A stretch of DNA of 20,188 nucleotides from JAGXIT01 sp049293335 (GCA_049293335.1 JBATSO010000005.1:1-20188); one strand, 5' to 3'. Positions 1 through 7,383 are shown, counted from the stretch's first letter. Made by a program: numbers and translations. The notes: generated by a model from the letters alone, not told the origin.

Positions 1-881
1 CCGCTACTTTAACCGCTAACGGTACCTGGTCGCTCACACCCGCAGCTTCGCAGCTTAAATTCACCAACTCTGCCTCACAAGCCGCTGGCACCTTCACACT
101 TGAAGTCAATGGGGTAACAAACCCAACCGCAGCAAGTATGGGGCCGAGTGCTGCTTACACCTTCTACGCTCGTGTTACAGGCTATGTAGGCGCTTCATAT
201 GGCACTTACAGTGGCTTTGCTACACCAGGTAACTACACCGAATACGGCGGTATTGCAATGTCTATTAACAACCCCATTACCGTAACAGCTCGTGTTATGG
301 AAACACTGGCCCTGTGTGCCTCAAAAGTAATGTATACAGGGGTGGCCTGTGCTGGCCCAACTGCCACAGACACACCTTCCGTAACATTAGGCCATGGTCC
401 GAACCTAATCTTAGACACAAGCGCAATTGATTTCGCAGATGTCTATACACAAATCTCGACCAACGCAGCCAATGGCTACGCCCTGTACCTACGTGCAAGC
501 AACTCGTGTGCTGGCCTAAGTAAAGATAACGGCGCAACCTGCGGTATTCCGGCTGTCGGCGGTGGTAGCGCAACAGGTGCAACCATTACTCAGGGTGTAG
601 CAGCATTTGGCGCAACTGTTGATGACGGTGCAGCCGTCTCGGGTGGTACGGGTACCAATACAGCTGTTGCTCGCTGGAAAACAACTGCCCCTGCTTACAT
701 CATGGATAACACCACAGTTAACGACAGTGTAACGTACACCTACGGGAGTAAGATAGCCAGCTCAACTGGCCAGGCTAACGGTGTCATGAACAAGATCCGA
801 TTCGCAGCCACTGCCTCACCAACCACTGCTGCTGGTATTTACACCGAGAACTTCAGCCTGATAGGCGTGGGTACATTCTAG
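1..881 (+). CDS. Exported surface protein, 5' truncated by window edge
   Basis: The reading frame is open from base 3 to the TAG at 879-881 with no credible start inside, so the gene begins before the window. The first internal ATG (138) lies in mid-domain and is not the start. The visible 292 or so residues are rich in Thr, Ala, Gly and Ser, with two Cys pairs that could form disulfides, as expected of a secreted protein. A segment reading STNAANGY is matched by ATNADYGY in the next gene, and VNGVTNP...YARVTGY is matched by LQNVHNP...YARLESF, so the two are tandem paralogues over their whole shared length. The chain ends GIYTENFSLIGVGTF with a terminal Phe. I do not know its function; a cell-surface or fibre subunit is an inference. 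It is followed after 19 bases by its paralogue, probably in the same transcript. Confidence 0.85.
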   Translation, partial: ATLTANGTWSLTPAASQLKFTNSASQAAGTFTLEVNGVTNPTAASMGPSAAYTFYARVTGYVGASYGTYSGFATPGNYTEYGGIAMSINNPITVTARVMETLALCASKVMYTGVACAGPTATDTPSVTLGHGPNLILDTSAIDFADVYTQISTNAANGYALYLRASNSCAGLSKDNGATCGIPAVGGGSATGATITQGVAAFGATVDDGAAVSGGTGTNTAVARWKTTAPAYIMDNTTVNDSVTYTYGSKIASSTGQANGVMNKIRFAATASPTTAAGIYTENFSLIGVGTF

Positions 882-890
882 CCCTACTAA

Positions 891-895
891 AAGGA
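891..895 (+). promoter_or_regulatory. Shine-Dalgarno site of the second surface-protein gene
   Basis: AAGGA sits five bases before the ATG at 901, inside the 19-base gap after the upstream stop. It supports the 901 start and translation from a shared transcript. Confidence 0.7.
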
Positions 896-900
896 AACAC

Positions 901-1971
901 ATGAAGACCAGAAGACTACGGCACACGCACTTGGTCCTCTGGGGTACAACAGCCCTACTTATGGTAGGGCTGTTCTGTATGCTACCGCCATTTTTGCCTA
1001 GGGCACATGCTGCCGAGTTTGCTTCCCGCGAGTTTCGTGCGGCCAACAACACTACCGATGCTACCACCGAGTATGAACTGTCTTTTTCGGGGCAATCTGC
1101 GGGTTCTGTTCGCTCGTTTCGACTCCAGCTTTGTGTAAACGACCCGTTTCCTGGGCAGCCGTGTACGGCGCCGAATGGTCTAAGCTTTACGGCAGCCACA
1201 TTGGCTTCCCAAAGTGGTATGTCGGGGTTTAGTCTTGGTACAACTACCAACGCCAATGAGCTTATTGTAACGCGGTCCAGCCCGGCGCCAACCACGCTAA
1301 ACCGTGTAAGTTTTGTGCTACAAAACGTGCATAACCCCTCAAACCCTGGCACCGTGTATGCTCGGCTCGAATCATTTACGGGGCCTAACGCAACGGGTAT
1401 GCGGCACGATGCTGCTGGTTTGGCTGTAGCGTATCTATCGGCTGGGCTAAATGTGAAGTCGTATGTACCACCTTTTTTGCTGTTTTGTATAGCCAACACC
1501 ATTCAAAACAACGATTGCGCCACTGCGCAGGGCAACTACATTGACTTCGGTGAATTTAGTCCTACGCGTACCGCAGTTGGCCAAACCCAAATGCTCGTTG
1601 CAACCAACGCCGACTACGGGTATAGCATACGGGTGCTCGGCACGACCATGACGTCAGGTATAAACGCGCTACCTGCGCTCGCTTCGAGCGATGTTTCTCG
1701 AAGGGGAGTAAGCCAGTTTGGGCTAAACCTGCGGGCTAATAGTGTGCCAGCGGTGGGTAAAAATGTAGAAGGTGCTGGCGTAGGTGCAGTTAGCGGCGAC
1801 TATAACCGTGCCGATTATTTTCGGTTTGTACCAGGCGAAACGCTGGTGAGTTCGCCCGACCCCGACAATTTTAGGCTTTTTACCATAAGTTATGTTGCAA
1901 ATGTTAGCAAAGATCAGGCGCCGGGTATTTATGTGAGTACGCTGACCTATGTGGCCTTAGCGAGCTTTTAG
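901..1971 (+). CDS. Exported surface protein, paralogue of the preceding gene
   Basis: This 356-residue protein starts with a clear signal peptide: basic MKTRRLR, a hydrophobic core at about residues 12-30, and likely cleavage after RAHA. No other membrane segment or sorting motif is visible. Two domains align with the upstream protein: an N-terminal beta-type domain (about 38-185) with LQNVHNPS and YARLESFTG, and a C-terminal domain (about 190-356) with LLFC, an IDFGEFSP segment, ATNADYGY, and the ending GIYVSTLTYVALASF. Cys residues occur in pairs, consistent with extracytoplasmic disulfides. The ending recalls WxL-type cell-wall-binding domains of Firmicutes, and the next gene encodes a DUF916-like protein, the usual WxL partner; this parallel is inference, not demonstrated homology. 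The role is probably surface attachment or coat structure. An 11-bp inverted repeat lies in the signal-peptide codons. Confidence 0.85.
   Translation: MKTRRLRHTHLVLWGTTALLMVGLFCMLPPFLPRAHAAEFASREFRAANNTTDATTEYELSFSGQSAGSVRSFRLQLCVNDPFPGQPCTAPNGLSFTAATLASQSGMSGFSLGTTTNANELIVTRSSPAPTTLNRVSFVLQNVHNPSNPGTVYARLESFTGPNATGMRHDAAGLAVAYLSAGLNVKSYVPPFLLFCIANTIQNNDCATAQGNYIDFGEFSPTRTAVGQTQMLVATNADYGYSIRVLGTTMTSGINALPALASSDVSRRGVSQFGLNLRANSVPAVGKNVEGAGVGAVSGDYNRADYFRFVPGETLVSSPDPDNFRLFTISYVANVSKDQAPGIYVSTLTYVALASF
948..974 (+). repeat. Perfect 11-bp inverted repeat inside the signal-peptide codons
   Basis: AACAGCCCTAC (948-958) and GTAGGGCTGTT (964-974) are exact reverse complements around the five-base loop TTATG. 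The right arm also pairs with AGCCCTAC at 880-887, just before the Shine-Dalgarno site, so two exclusive RNA folds are possible. No T-run follows, so it is not an intrinsic terminator. Confidence 0.75.
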
Positions 1972-1987
1972 TTTTAGTGGTTTTTTA

Positions 1988-2016
1988 TTGGCAAGCCCAA
2001 AAAGTTCTGTTACCAT
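1988..2016 (+). promoter_or_regulatory. Promoter for the DUF916-like gene
   Basis: TTGGCA (1988-1993), a 17-base spacer, and TACCAT (2011-2016) preceded by an extended TG at 2008-2009. Predicted initiation near 2023 gives a leader of about 25 bases carrying the Shine-Dalgarno sequence AGAGGGG (2038-2044). Confidence 0.6.
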
Positions 2017-2047
2017 AAGGGTAAAGACTAACAGCTAAGAGGGGAAT

Positions 2048-3049
2048 ATGCACAAAATTTCACAAAAAATCTCACGAATAATGGTGTTGGTAAGTTTGCT
2101 GGTGTTAGCTACCATGACCCAAGTAGCCTCTGCACAAAATATGCCAGGCAGCGGTAACGCCATGCAGGTTTCGCCTGTTCGCAGCGACCTTACTATTAAC
2201 CCAGGTGAAACGAGGCAGTTGACGGTAAGTATTCAAAACCTCACAAAAACGAACTCAGAATACCAAGCAATTATTAACGACTTCGTAGCAGGCAACGGCG
2301 AAGATGGTCAGCCCGCCCTTATTCTCGATGCCGACAAATATGCCCCCAGCCACAGCCTTAAGCGCTACATTGCAAAAATACCGAACGTCAGTGTCGATGC
2401 TGGCCAAACCAAAGATGTAAAAGTTACCATAACTGTACCGAAAGATGCAGCCGGTGGTGGCTATTTTGGTGCTGTGCGATTTGCACCTGCCAGTGGCACC
2501 GACCCAACCAAAAACGTAACGCTTTCGGCCAGTGTTGGTTCACTTATATTAGTAAAAGTTCCTGGTGACATTGTAGAAAACGTTAAGCTCGAAACATTCG
2601 ATGTGCGTAGCGGCAAAGAAGCAACAGGCGGCAGTTCGTTCTTTACCTCAAACAAAGACCTGTATGCGGTTTCGCGTTTTAAAAACACTGGTAATGTTCA
2701 CGAACAACCTTTCGGTAAAGTCGTACTAAAAAAAGGCACCAAGGTGCTCGAAACTATAGAAATTAACAACGCAGACCCACGCGGCAACGTACTGCCTGAT
2801 AGCGTTCGACGTTTTAATTCAAAGCTTACAAAAGTCGGTATGTGGGGCAGCTACACGGTAGAAGGTAACTTTGGCTACGGTAGTAGTGGGCAGCTTGTAA
2901 GTGGCAAAACAAGCTTTTTTGTGCTGCCACTGCTCTTTATTGTGCTTGGGCTGCTACTAGTTGGTTTAGTTCTATTTGTAATCTTCGGTTTACCACGCGC
3001 AATCAAGCGCTACAACCAAAACGTGGTGCGCAAAGCTAACCGACGTTAG
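2048..3049 (+). CDS. DUF916-like exported protein with C-terminal membrane anchor
   Basis: This 333-residue protein has a signal peptide (residues 1-29, cleavage likely after ASA), then a beta-rich domain beginning MQVSPVRSDLTINPGET. Its pattern of P...l.i.PGet..l.v.i.N and later AGQTKDVKVTITVP...GGGYFGAVRF is typical of DUF916 and WxL-interacting proteins. A second Ig-like part (about 195-285) follows. Near the C-terminus is one transmembrane helix (about 290-313) and a short basic tail ending KANRR, so the protein is anchored with its bulk outside. The start is supported by Shine-Dalgarno AGAGGGG. In Firmicutes, DUF916/DUF3324 proteins sit beside WxL proteins and anchor them at the wall. 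The two exported paralogues just upstream suggest the same kind of partnership here. The family call is from pattern memory; the function is inferred. Confidence 0.8.
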   Translation: MHKISQKISRIMVLVSLLVLATMTQVASAQNMPGSGNAMQVSPVRSDLTINPGETRQLTVSIQNLTKTNSEYQAIINDFVAGNGEDGQPALILDADKYAPSHSLKRYIAKIPNVSVDAGQTKDVKVTITVPKDAAGGGYFGAVRFAPASGTDPTKNVTLSASVGSLILVKVPGDIVENVKLETFDVRSGKEATGGSSFFTSNKDLYAVSRFKNTGNVHEQPFGKVVLKKGTKVLETIEINNADPRGNVLPDSVRRFNSKLTKVGMWGSYTVEGNFGYGSSGQLVSGKTSFFVLPLLFIVLGLLLVGLVLFVIFGLPRAIKRYNQNVVRKANRR

Positions 3050-3088
3050 TTCTGCAACACATGACCTCTTAAAATCGACATATATTCG

Positions 3089-3108
3089 GTGCTTGGCTGT
3101 AAAAGCAC
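3089..3108. repeat. Short inverted repeat between the DUF916-like and PKD genes
   Basis: GTGCTT (3089-3094) and AAGCAC (3103-3108) are exact reverse complements around an eight-base loop. No T-run follows, so a terminator role is doubtful. It may be a weak RNA hairpin or a binding site near the next promoter. Confidence 0.4.
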
Positions 3109-3125
3109 TAGCGGTTTCAAACGTT

Positions 3126-3155
3126 TTGCAGTATGATTTAGTTGTACTCTATACA
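3126..3155 (+). promoter_or_regulatory. Promoter for the PKD-domain gene, near-leaderless
   Basis: TTGCAG (3126-3131), an 18-base spacer and TATACA (3150-3155). Ten bases separate the -10 box from the ATG at 3166, so the predicted mRNA leader is about three bases. The -35 match is only moderate. Confidence 0.45.
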
Positions 3156-3165
3156 TAAAAACGAA

Positions 3166-4083
3166 ATGAAACGAAAATTTTTACAAAACAGTCTTCCAGT
3201 ATTTGTCCTTGGGCTGCTGATATTGCTTGGTGCGGTTGGTCATGTCTATGCCATTGGCAGCCCTGAACCTCAGCAATCTGGCACGACGGGCCTACAGGGT
3301 AAGATTTCTAGCCCTGCGCCGACCACACCGCCTACTATAGCCACGCCAGGCGGCGGTTCGAACACAACGGGTACCGCAACCATAACAGGGCTTTGTACGA
3401 ACGGTCTGCTGGTAAAGATTTTTAGCAATAATATATTTGTTGGATCAGTTCAATGTGTGAACGGAAGTTATAGCGTTCAAATTAGTCTATTTGGTGGCCA
3501 AAACGATATTGTGGCACGCGTGTACGATGCTCTAGACCAAGCTGGGCCAGATAGCAATAGGGTTTCTGTAAGTTTTCAAGACCCGCAGTTTGCTTCCTTT
3601 GGTGAAAGAATTAGCCTCACCAGTACTCTTGCAAAACTAGGCGCACCCGTTGGTAGTATTTTAAGCTGGCCAATCGTACTTAGCGGTGGTACTGGTCCGT
3701 ATGCGATTAGCGTGGACTGGGGCGACGGCACAGCCACTGACTTAAAAAGCCAACCTTTTGCAGGAACATTCGAATTAACTCATACCTATAAGTCGGCTGG
3801 TATATACCGTGTGGTGGTAAAAGCTACCGATTCTACGGGTGCAACGGCCTTTTTGCAGCTCGTTGGTGTGGGCAGTGGCCAGGTAACCCAGAGCGCCACA
3901 GGCAGTAATAATAAAAATGGTAGTAATACAACAGTGAAGTACGTGTATATTTGGTGGCCGTTGCTACTAATGGTACCAATAATTATGGCGACTTTCTGGC
4001 TTGGTAAACGCTACGAACTGGCTGCGATTCATAAGCAGATTGAGCAGCAATCACAACTATATAACAGCGAAATTCAACGTTAA
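3166..4083 (+). CDS. Membrane-anchored Ig-like/PKD domain surface protein
   Basis: The protein is 305 residues from the ATG at 3166. An in-frame TTG at 3142 would add eight residues, but it lies upstream of the likely -10 box and would spoil the signal peptide. The N-terminus MKRKFLQNSLPVF plus a hydrophobic stretch to about residue 28 (HVYA) is a signal peptide. A Pro/Thr/Gly-rich linker follows, then a bacterial Ig-like unit (about 55-130, with SVQCVNGSYSVQISLFGGQN), then a PKD domain (about 150-225) with the signature VDWGDGTATD...HTYKSAGIYRV. After an Asn/Ser/Gly-rich linker comes a transmembrane helix (about 258-280) and a short charged cytoplasmic tail. The domains suggest adhesion or protein-protein contact outside the cell. 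It probably belongs to the same surface cluster as the upstream genes but has its own promoter. Confidence 0.8.
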   Translation: MKRKFLQNSLPVFVLGLLILLGAVGHVYAIGSPEPQQSGTTGLQGKISSPAPTTPPTIATPGGGSNTTGTATITGLCTNGLLVKIFSNNIFVGSVQCVNGSYSVQISLFGGQNDIVARVYDALDQAGPDSNRVSVSFQDPQFASFGERISLTSTLAKLGAPVGSILSWPIVLSGGTGPYAISVDWGDGTATDLKSQPFAGTFELTHTYKSAGIYRVVVKATDSTGATAFLQLVGVGSGQVTQSATGSNNKNGSNTTVKYVYIWWPLLLMVPIIMATFWLGKRYELAAIHKQIEQQSQLYNSEIQR

Positions 4084-4113
4084 TCAACTGCTAGACACAC
4101 ATCAAATTCTTCA

Positions 4114-4145
4114 GACACCTTTTGTCCGATCGGACCAAAAGTGTC
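4114..4145. repeat. 32-bp near-perfect palindrome upstream of mnmA
   Basis: The arms of 16 bases differ at only two positions, and the centre TCCGATCGGA is a perfect 10-bp palindrome. The outer ends are GACAC and GTGTC. A T6 run occurs only 18 bases later (4163-4168), so it does not look like a standard terminator. The GTGTCG word recurs in tandem at 4199-4210 next to the mnmA promoter, so an operator is possible. Confidence 0.65.
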
Positions 4146-4222
4146 GCATGTTTGAGTGCAAGTTTTTTGGAGGGATCATTAGTAGGGAGAGGCCGAGGGT
4201 GTCGGTGTCGAAAAATGTGTGT

Positions 4223-4236
4223 ACCTCTGTTAGAAT
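4223..4236 (+). promoter_or_regulatory. mnmA extended -10 promoter, leaderless
   Basis: ACCTC then TG (4228-4229), one base, and TAGAAT (4231-4236). Only six bases separate the box from the ATG at 4243, so transcription should begin at the start codon. No good -35 is visible; the tandem GTGTCG at 4199-4210 occupies that region. The ACCTCTGTTA string is repeated exactly at the alaS promoter. Confidence 0.6.
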
Positions 4237-4242
4237 AGGCGT

Positions 4243-5298
4243 ATGAGCAAAGTGTATGTTGGTATGAGTGGTGGGGTTGATAGTTCGGTAACGGCCGCGC
4301 TACTTGTCGAACAGGGCTACGATGTTACGGGAGTGTACATGAAAAACTGGAGCAAAGACTTGCCCGGCATGGTTTGCCCCTGGAAAGAGGATTATCAAGA
4401 TGCTAAACGTGTGGCGGTGCAGCTTGGAATTCCTTTTAAAATGTACGACTTCGAAACCGAATACCGCCAGCGCGTGGTCGACTATATGCTTGATGGCTAC
4501 AAAAAGGGCCTAACACCTAACCCCGACATAATGTGCAATCAAGAAATTAAGTTTAAGCTTTTTCTTGAGGCCGCACTGAGCGATGGTGCCGACATGATTG
4601 CCACAGGGCACTACGCGCGCGTGCAAGATGGTCAGCTTATGACCGCTTTGAACATCGAAAAGGACCAGACTTACTTTTTGTACCGCGTGACCGAGCCCGC
4701 GCTACAACGTACGCTCATGCCGATTGGCGACTTTAAAACTAAAGCCGAGGTACGAGCTGCGGCCGAAAAATTTGGCCTGGCCACGGCACAGAAAAAGGAT
4801 AGCCAGGGGATCTGTTTTGTTGGCAAGGTTGGTATAAAGGACTTTTTGCTGCATGAACTGGGTGAACAAAAGCCTGGTGCAATTTATGACCAAAATGGTG
4901 TACAGATAGGCGAACATGAGGGGGCAATTTTTTACACCATTGGGCAACGGCAAGGCCTGGGTGTGGGCGGTGGCTTGCCGTATTACGTGACAGGCAAAGA
5001 TATGGCTAAAAATGAAGTGTATGTGACGACCAACTTGCAAGATGACCGCTTATGGCATGACAAGCTTGCTTTAACACAAACACATTGGATTAATGAGGCA
5101 CCGAAACCAGGTAAAAAGTATCGGGTGCGTACTCGTTACCGCGCTGATCTGGTGGAGTGTGAAATTACTGCCAGTGACTCACCAAAAACGCATAATGTTG
5201 TCGTGTCTCTCGCTCAACCTGCACGGGCGATTACACCGGGGCAGTCAGCCGTTATATACGATGAAAACCGAGTAGTAGGCGGTGGCATAGTTATTTAG
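4243..5298 (+). CDS. mnmA: tRNA-uridine 2-sulfurtransferase MnmA
   Basis: MnmA makes the 2-thio group at U34 of the Lys, Glu and Gln tRNAs, activating the base with ATP and receiving sulfur from a persulfide relay. The 351-residue length is normal. The PP-loop SGGVDSS is at residues 9-15, the first catalytic Cys is C98 in NPDIMCNQ, and the persulfide-bearing Cys is C191 in DSQGICFVG. GHYAR (122-126) and the C-terminal beta-barrel ending RVVGGGIVI are also typical. There is no Shine-Dalgarno site; the start is set by the leaderless promoter and by the strong N-terminal match. No IscS or Tus-type sulfur donor is encoded nearby. The next gene, alaS, also serves translation but has its own promoter. 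Confidence 0.96.
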   Translation: MSKVYVGMSGGVDSSVTAALLVEQGYDVTGVYMKNWSKDLPGMVCPWKEDYQDAKRVAVQLGIPFKMYDFETEYRQRVVDYMLDGYKKGLTPNPDIMCNQEIKFKLFLEAALSDGADMIATGHYARVQDGQLMTALNIEKDQTYFLYRVTEPALQRTLMPIGDFKTKAEVRAAAEKFGLATAQKKDSQGICFVGKVGIKDFLLHELGEQKPGAIYDQNGVQIGEHEGAIFYTIGQRQGLGVGGGLPYYVTGKDMAKNEVYVTTNLQDDRLWHDKLALTQTHWINEAPKPGKKYRVRTRYRADLVECEITASDSPKTHNVVVSLAQPARAITPGQSAVIYDENRVVGGGIVI

Positions 5299-5305
5299 GT
5301 AACAC

Positions 5306-5334
5306 TTTAGTTAGATCGCGACCTCTGTTATACT
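5306..5334 (+). promoter_or_regulatory. alaS extended -10 promoter, near-leaderless
   Basis: TG (5326-5327), one base, TATACT (5329-5334), preceded by ACCTC at 5321. A weak -35 (TTTAGT, 5306-5311) has a 17-base spacer. Nine bases separate the box from the ATG at 5344, predicting a leader of about two bases. Confidence 0.65.
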
Positions 5335-5343
5335 AGCTGCTAT

Positions 5344-7299
5344 ATGAACGCACAACAAATTCGCAACGCTTACATAAAATATTTCCAAGACAGAGGACAT
5401 TCCGAGATCCCGCGGGCGCCGCTGGTGCTGAAAGACGACCCAACCACGCTCTTTACAGGTAGCGGCATGCAGCCACTCTTACCATACTTGCTTGGCGAAG
5501 CACATCCTAAGGGAAATCGCTTAGTTGATAGCCAGACCTGTTTGCGCGCACAGGACATTGAGGAAATTGGCGACAATCGCCATACGACCTTTTTTGAAAT
5601 GCTTGGCAACTGGAGCCTGGGCGACTATTTTAAAAAAGACCAATTACCATGGATATGGGAATTTTTAACAGATGTTGTTGGGCTTGATCCTAAAAAACTG
5701 TATGTCACTTGTTATATTGGCAACGAGGCATGCGGAATTCCTAAAGACCTAGAAAGTCCCGAGATCTGGAAAGAGCTGTTTAAGGATAGGGGTATAGACG
5801 CAGCCGCGGCCGACTTAGGTTCAGAACAAGAAGCATTTAAGCGCGGAATGAAACCTGGTGAGCGAATATTCTTTTATGGTGGCAAACCAAATTGGTGGTG
5901 CAGGGGCGGGAAGATAGAGGATATGCCCATTGGCGAGCCCGGCGGACCATCTAGTGAGGTATTTTATGAGTTTGATTTTGTAGAGCACGATTCGTCATAC
6001 GGTGAATTTTGTCACCCCAATTGTGACTGCGGTCGCTACATGGAAATTGGTAATTCAGTTTTTATGGAGTATGTGCGTACCGAAAATGGTTTCGAGAAGC
6101 TGCCTGCACAAAATGTTGATTTTGGTGGGGGGTTAGAGCGGATTGCGGCAGCCAAACTTAACAAGCCAGATGTCTTCAAGATTAGCCTACTGTGGCCGAT
6201 TATAGAAAAGCTGCAAACGCTGAGCGGCAAGAACTACGAAGCACACACCAATGCCATGCGTGTCATTGCCGACCACCTGCGCGCCGCAACTTTTTTGGCT
6301 GTAGATGGTTGTGTGCCGAGCAACAAAGAACAGGGGTACGTTATGCGTCGCTTGCTGCGCCGTGCCATTCGCTTTGCCTTTGAACTTGGTATAGAGCAAA
6401 ACTTTTTGCAAGAAATCGTGCCCGTAATTGCCGACCTGTACGCCGATGATTTCCCTGAAGTTGCTGGGCAGCGCGAGCAAATTATCGCCGTGCTCGTAAA
6501 AGAAGAAAAAGCTTTCCGCCAGACCCTCCGAAACGGTATTAGAGAACTAGACAAGCGTATCGAACAAATGCTAGTCGGAACTCCCCTCAAGAATGGCCAG
6601 GAAGAGTTTGTTGATGGGGAATTAAAAAAAGATGTACATGGTGATATTGTTTTTCTTATGTATGACACGTACGGTTTCCCTCTTGAACTTACGCTCGAAG
6701 AAGTATTCAAGCGTTCAGATGCAAGAATGTATACAAATTGGCGTTCAGAATTCGATGGCAAAATGGAGGAACAAAAACTTCGTTCACAAACTGCAACAAA
6801 AGGGGTCTTTAAAGGTGGGCTTGGTGGCCAAACCTTGCAGCACAAAAAGTACCACACAGCGACACACCTTATGTATCAAGCCTTGCGTGATGTGCTTGGC
6901 AGCCATGTGGTGCAACACGGTAGCAACATCACCGAAGAACGCCTACGTTTTGACTTCAGCCACCCCGAAAAAATGACCGACGAGCAAAAAAAGCAGGTCG
7001 AAGACATCGTAAACGAGCAGATTGCCAAAGACCTACAAGTGAGCTTTGCTGAATATCCGACCGCAGAGGCGACTGGCCCCCTGGGTGCGCTTGGCCAGTT
7101 TGGTGACCGCTACGGCGACACCGTAAAAGTGTACAAAATGATAGCCGATGGCGCCGAAAAACCCTTTAGTTTCGAAATTTGCGGTGGCCCACACGTTGAT
7201 CACACACTGCAACTTGCTGAAGACGGCAAAAAGTTTAAGATCCTCAAAGAAGAAAGCTCAAGCGCTGGTATACGCCGTATTAAAGCGGCGTTAGTGTAG
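5344..7299 (+). CDS. alaS: Alanyl-tRNA synthetase, compact form without C-Ala domain
   Basis: The enzyme charges tRNA-Ala with alanine. At 651 residues it is far shorter than the usual 870 or so. The catalytic domain is complete: the opening up to DRGHSEIPRAPLV, LFTGSGMQP, TFFEMLGNWSLGDYF, GEPGGPSSEVFYEF and FGGGLERI. After KMEEQ (473-477) only about 27 residues precede the editing-site HTATH (504-508), where E. coli AlaRS has about 100 that include a beta-barrel. The editing domain keeps HxxxH and the second zinc pair as CGGPH (C613, H617), with Pro replacing the usual Thr. The chain ends GIRRIKAALV, so the C-Ala domain is absent. A Cys-rich CHPNCDCGR (223-231) and C186 in WWCRGG might bind metal. 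No separate C-Ala gene is seen. The reduced layout fits CPR lineages; catalysis and editing both look intact. Confidence 0.95.
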   Translation: MNAQQIRNAYIKYFQDRGHSEIPRAPLVLKDDPTTLFTGSGMQPLLPYLLGEAHPKGNRLVDSQTCLRAQDIEEIGDNRHTTFFEMLGNWSLGDYFKKDQLPWIWEFLTDVVGLDPKKLYVTCYIGNEACGIPKDLESPEIWKELFKDRGIDAAAADLGSEQEAFKRGMKPGERIFFYGGKPNWWCRGGKIEDMPIGEPGGPSSEVFYEFDFVEHDSSYGEFCHPNCDCGRYMEIGNSVFMEYVRTENGFEKLPAQNVDFGGGLERIAAAKLNKPDVFKISLLWPIIEKLQTLSGKNYEAHTNAMRVIADHLRAATFLAVDGCVPSNKEQGYVMRRLLRRAIRFAFELGIEQNFLQEIVPVIADLYADDFPEVAGQREQIIAVLVKEEKAFRQTLRNGIRELDKRIEQMLVGTPLKNGQEEFVDGELKKDVHGDIVFLMYDTYGFPLELTLEEVFKRSDARMYTNWRSEFDGKMEEQKLRSQTATKGVFKGGLGGQTLQHKKYHTATHLMYQALRDVLGSHVVQHGSNITEERLRFDFSHPEKMTDEQKKQVEDIVNEQIAKDLQVSFAEYPTAEATGPLGALGQFGDRYGDTVKVYKMIADGAEKPFSFEICGGPHVDHTLQLAEDGKKFKILKEESSSAGIRRIKAALV

Positions 7300-7352
7300 C
7301 AAAAATTTCATTTTACCAACCCCCGAAAACGCTGTTTCATATATTTTCCAGT

Positions 7353-7383
7353 GCGAAACTCGTGGAGGTAAAGAAGTTTCCGC
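7353..7383. repeat. Imperfect hairpin in the alaS-ftsA gap
   Basis: GCGAAACT (7353-7360) pairs with AGTTTCCGC (7375-7383) with one bulged base. A near repeat, GTGCGAAACT (7351-7360) and GTGCGAGACT (7384-7393), lies here too. No T-run follows. It could be an operator or a weak RNA fold; I cannot assign a role. Confidence 0.35.

Noticed and set aside
816..1502. Long antisense open frames (also at 8829-9575, 6234-6857 and 18807-19439)
   Set aside because: Each lies opposite a clearly coding gene and shows no domain, signal peptide or promoter. Low stop density opposite biased codons explains them.
4163..4180. T6 run followed by GGAGGGATCA, resembling a terminator tail and a strong Shine-Dalgarno site
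   Set aside because: The palindrome ends 18 bases before the T-run, and no start codon with an open frame follows the purine-rich site at a workable distance.
4001..4246. 81-codon plus-strand frame overlapping the PKD gene end and the mnmA start
   Set aside because: It runs in another frame through the PKD gene's C-terminal codons and the palindromic intergenic region, has no protein-like features, and would span the mnmA promoter.
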